The translations under genes and the position numbers were made by a program. Below, one piece after another: positions 4,835 through 5,186 of a stretch of DNA of 5,186 bases; positions within the stretch are counted from its first letter, which is position 1; every line of letters starts with the position of its first letter. The DNA comes from JAHFLF01 sp964560145 (GTDB lineage: Bacteria > Patescibacteriota > Minisyncoccia > UBA6257 > 1-14-0-10-44-23): positions 1-5,186 of the forward strand of contig CAZLKS010000048.1 in the NCBI GenBank assembly GCA_964560145.1, written 5' to 3'. The notes under the pieces were generated by a model that was not told where the DNA came from, made no database searches, and worked only from the letters and a program-made list of their open reading frames with translations.

Positions 4835-5186
4835 AAAAAGCTTTTCTTATAGTCTTTCTGACGCTCGCCATCGGCTTCTTCTTTGGATTTCTCTGGGGCC
4901 GTGGCATGACACCACTAAGCTCCCTCCCTGCTTCATCTTCTTCCGCCGGCAACGAGCAGCCGACTGTCAGCCTAATGCTTGATTACGGGAATGGTTATGT
5001 ACGAACCTATACCGATATCACCACCCACAATGGCGAAACGATGATGGGGCTGCTTGAAAAGCAAACGAGAAATGCTAAAATACCTTTCACAGTGAAGAAG
5101 TTTGATGGGCTCGGAACTCTTGTCGAAACCATCGGTACAAAAACGAATGGTGATGAGGGGAAGTACTGGCAGTACTGGGTCAACAA
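4831..5186 (+). CDS. Membrane-anchored DUF4430 protein (partial, 3' end cut)
   Basis: The frame is open from ATG 4831 to the window end (118 codons). It begins MKKAFLIVFLTLAIGFFFGF, an uncleaved-looking N-terminal membrane anchor (about 4-23) with no lipobox cysteine. A Ser/Pro/Ala-rich linker (27-43) follows, then a DUF4430-type domain from about residue 46. Family-like features are VSLMLDYGNG, a helix GETMMGLLEKQT, and the closing KYWQYWVN (compare GWMYTVN in the first gene). The same domain forms the smaller, C-terminal half of intrinsic factor/transcobalamin. Here it stands without an alpha barrel in the part visible. The ATGA overlap with the upstream gene marks one operon. Binding of B12, or handing it to a membrane transporter, is inferred. 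Further domains may lie beyond the edge. Confidence 0.85.
   Translation, partial: MKKAFLIVFLTLAIGFFFGFLWGRGMTPLSSLPASSSSAGNEQPTVSLMLDYGNGYVRTYTDITTHNGETMMGLLEKQTRNAKIPFTVKKFDGLGTLVETIGTKTNGDEGKYWQYWVN

Overview
The window looks like a bacterial chromosome segment from a small-genome, host- or community-dependent lineage. Candidate Phyla Radiation/Patescibacteria is my best guess, and it is an inference. It rests on weak or absent Shine-Dalgarno sites in most genes, short orphan proteins, a secreted transcobalamin-like protein, and a free-standing tandem RNA polymerase alpha-CTD protein. TGA is used as a stop (for example at 612 and 4832) and glycine uses ordinary GGN codons, so this is the standard bacterial code and not the TGA=Gly code of Gracilibacteria/Absconditabacteria.

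Layout. Positions 1-233 are non-coding and highly structured: two copies of a 20-bp direct repeat flank three hairpins, one of which resembles an intrinsic terminator, followed by a promoter. Positions 234-614 encode a 126-residue orphan with a strong Shine-Dalgarno, followed by two hairpins (the second a clear terminator). Positions 737-1033 encode a 98-residue orphan whose extended -10 box lies so close to the ATG that its mRNA is probably leaderless. A hairpin at 1063-1090 ends this gene and the convergent gene at 1915-1103. That minus-strand gene encodes 270 residues with two RNA polymerase alpha C-terminal domains in tandem and no alpha N-terminal domain.

The 560-bp gap from 1916 to 2475 is a divergent control region. 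It holds a minus-strand promoter for the alpha-CTD gene, a plus-strand sigma70-type promoter with an A-tract, a cobalamin (B12) riboswitch at about 2060-2270 with an unusual ~88-nt insertion, a riboswitch-linked intrinsic terminator at 2332-2362, and two tandem copies of a 43-bp repeat.

The riboswitch leads into a tight operon that continues past the window end. Its genes encode (1) a 611-residue secreted protein built like intrinsic factor/transcobalamin (alpha6/alpha6 barrel plus DUF4430 beta domain) with two added beta-sandwich domains; (2) a 172-residue membrane-anchored extracellular beta-sandwich protein; and (3) an N-terminally anchored second DUF4430 protein, cut by the window edge. 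Together they look like a cell-surface B12 capture and relay system controlled by its own ligand. This is the most interesting content of the window. The B12 assignment rests on the match between an RNA sensor and a protein architecture found independently in the sequence.
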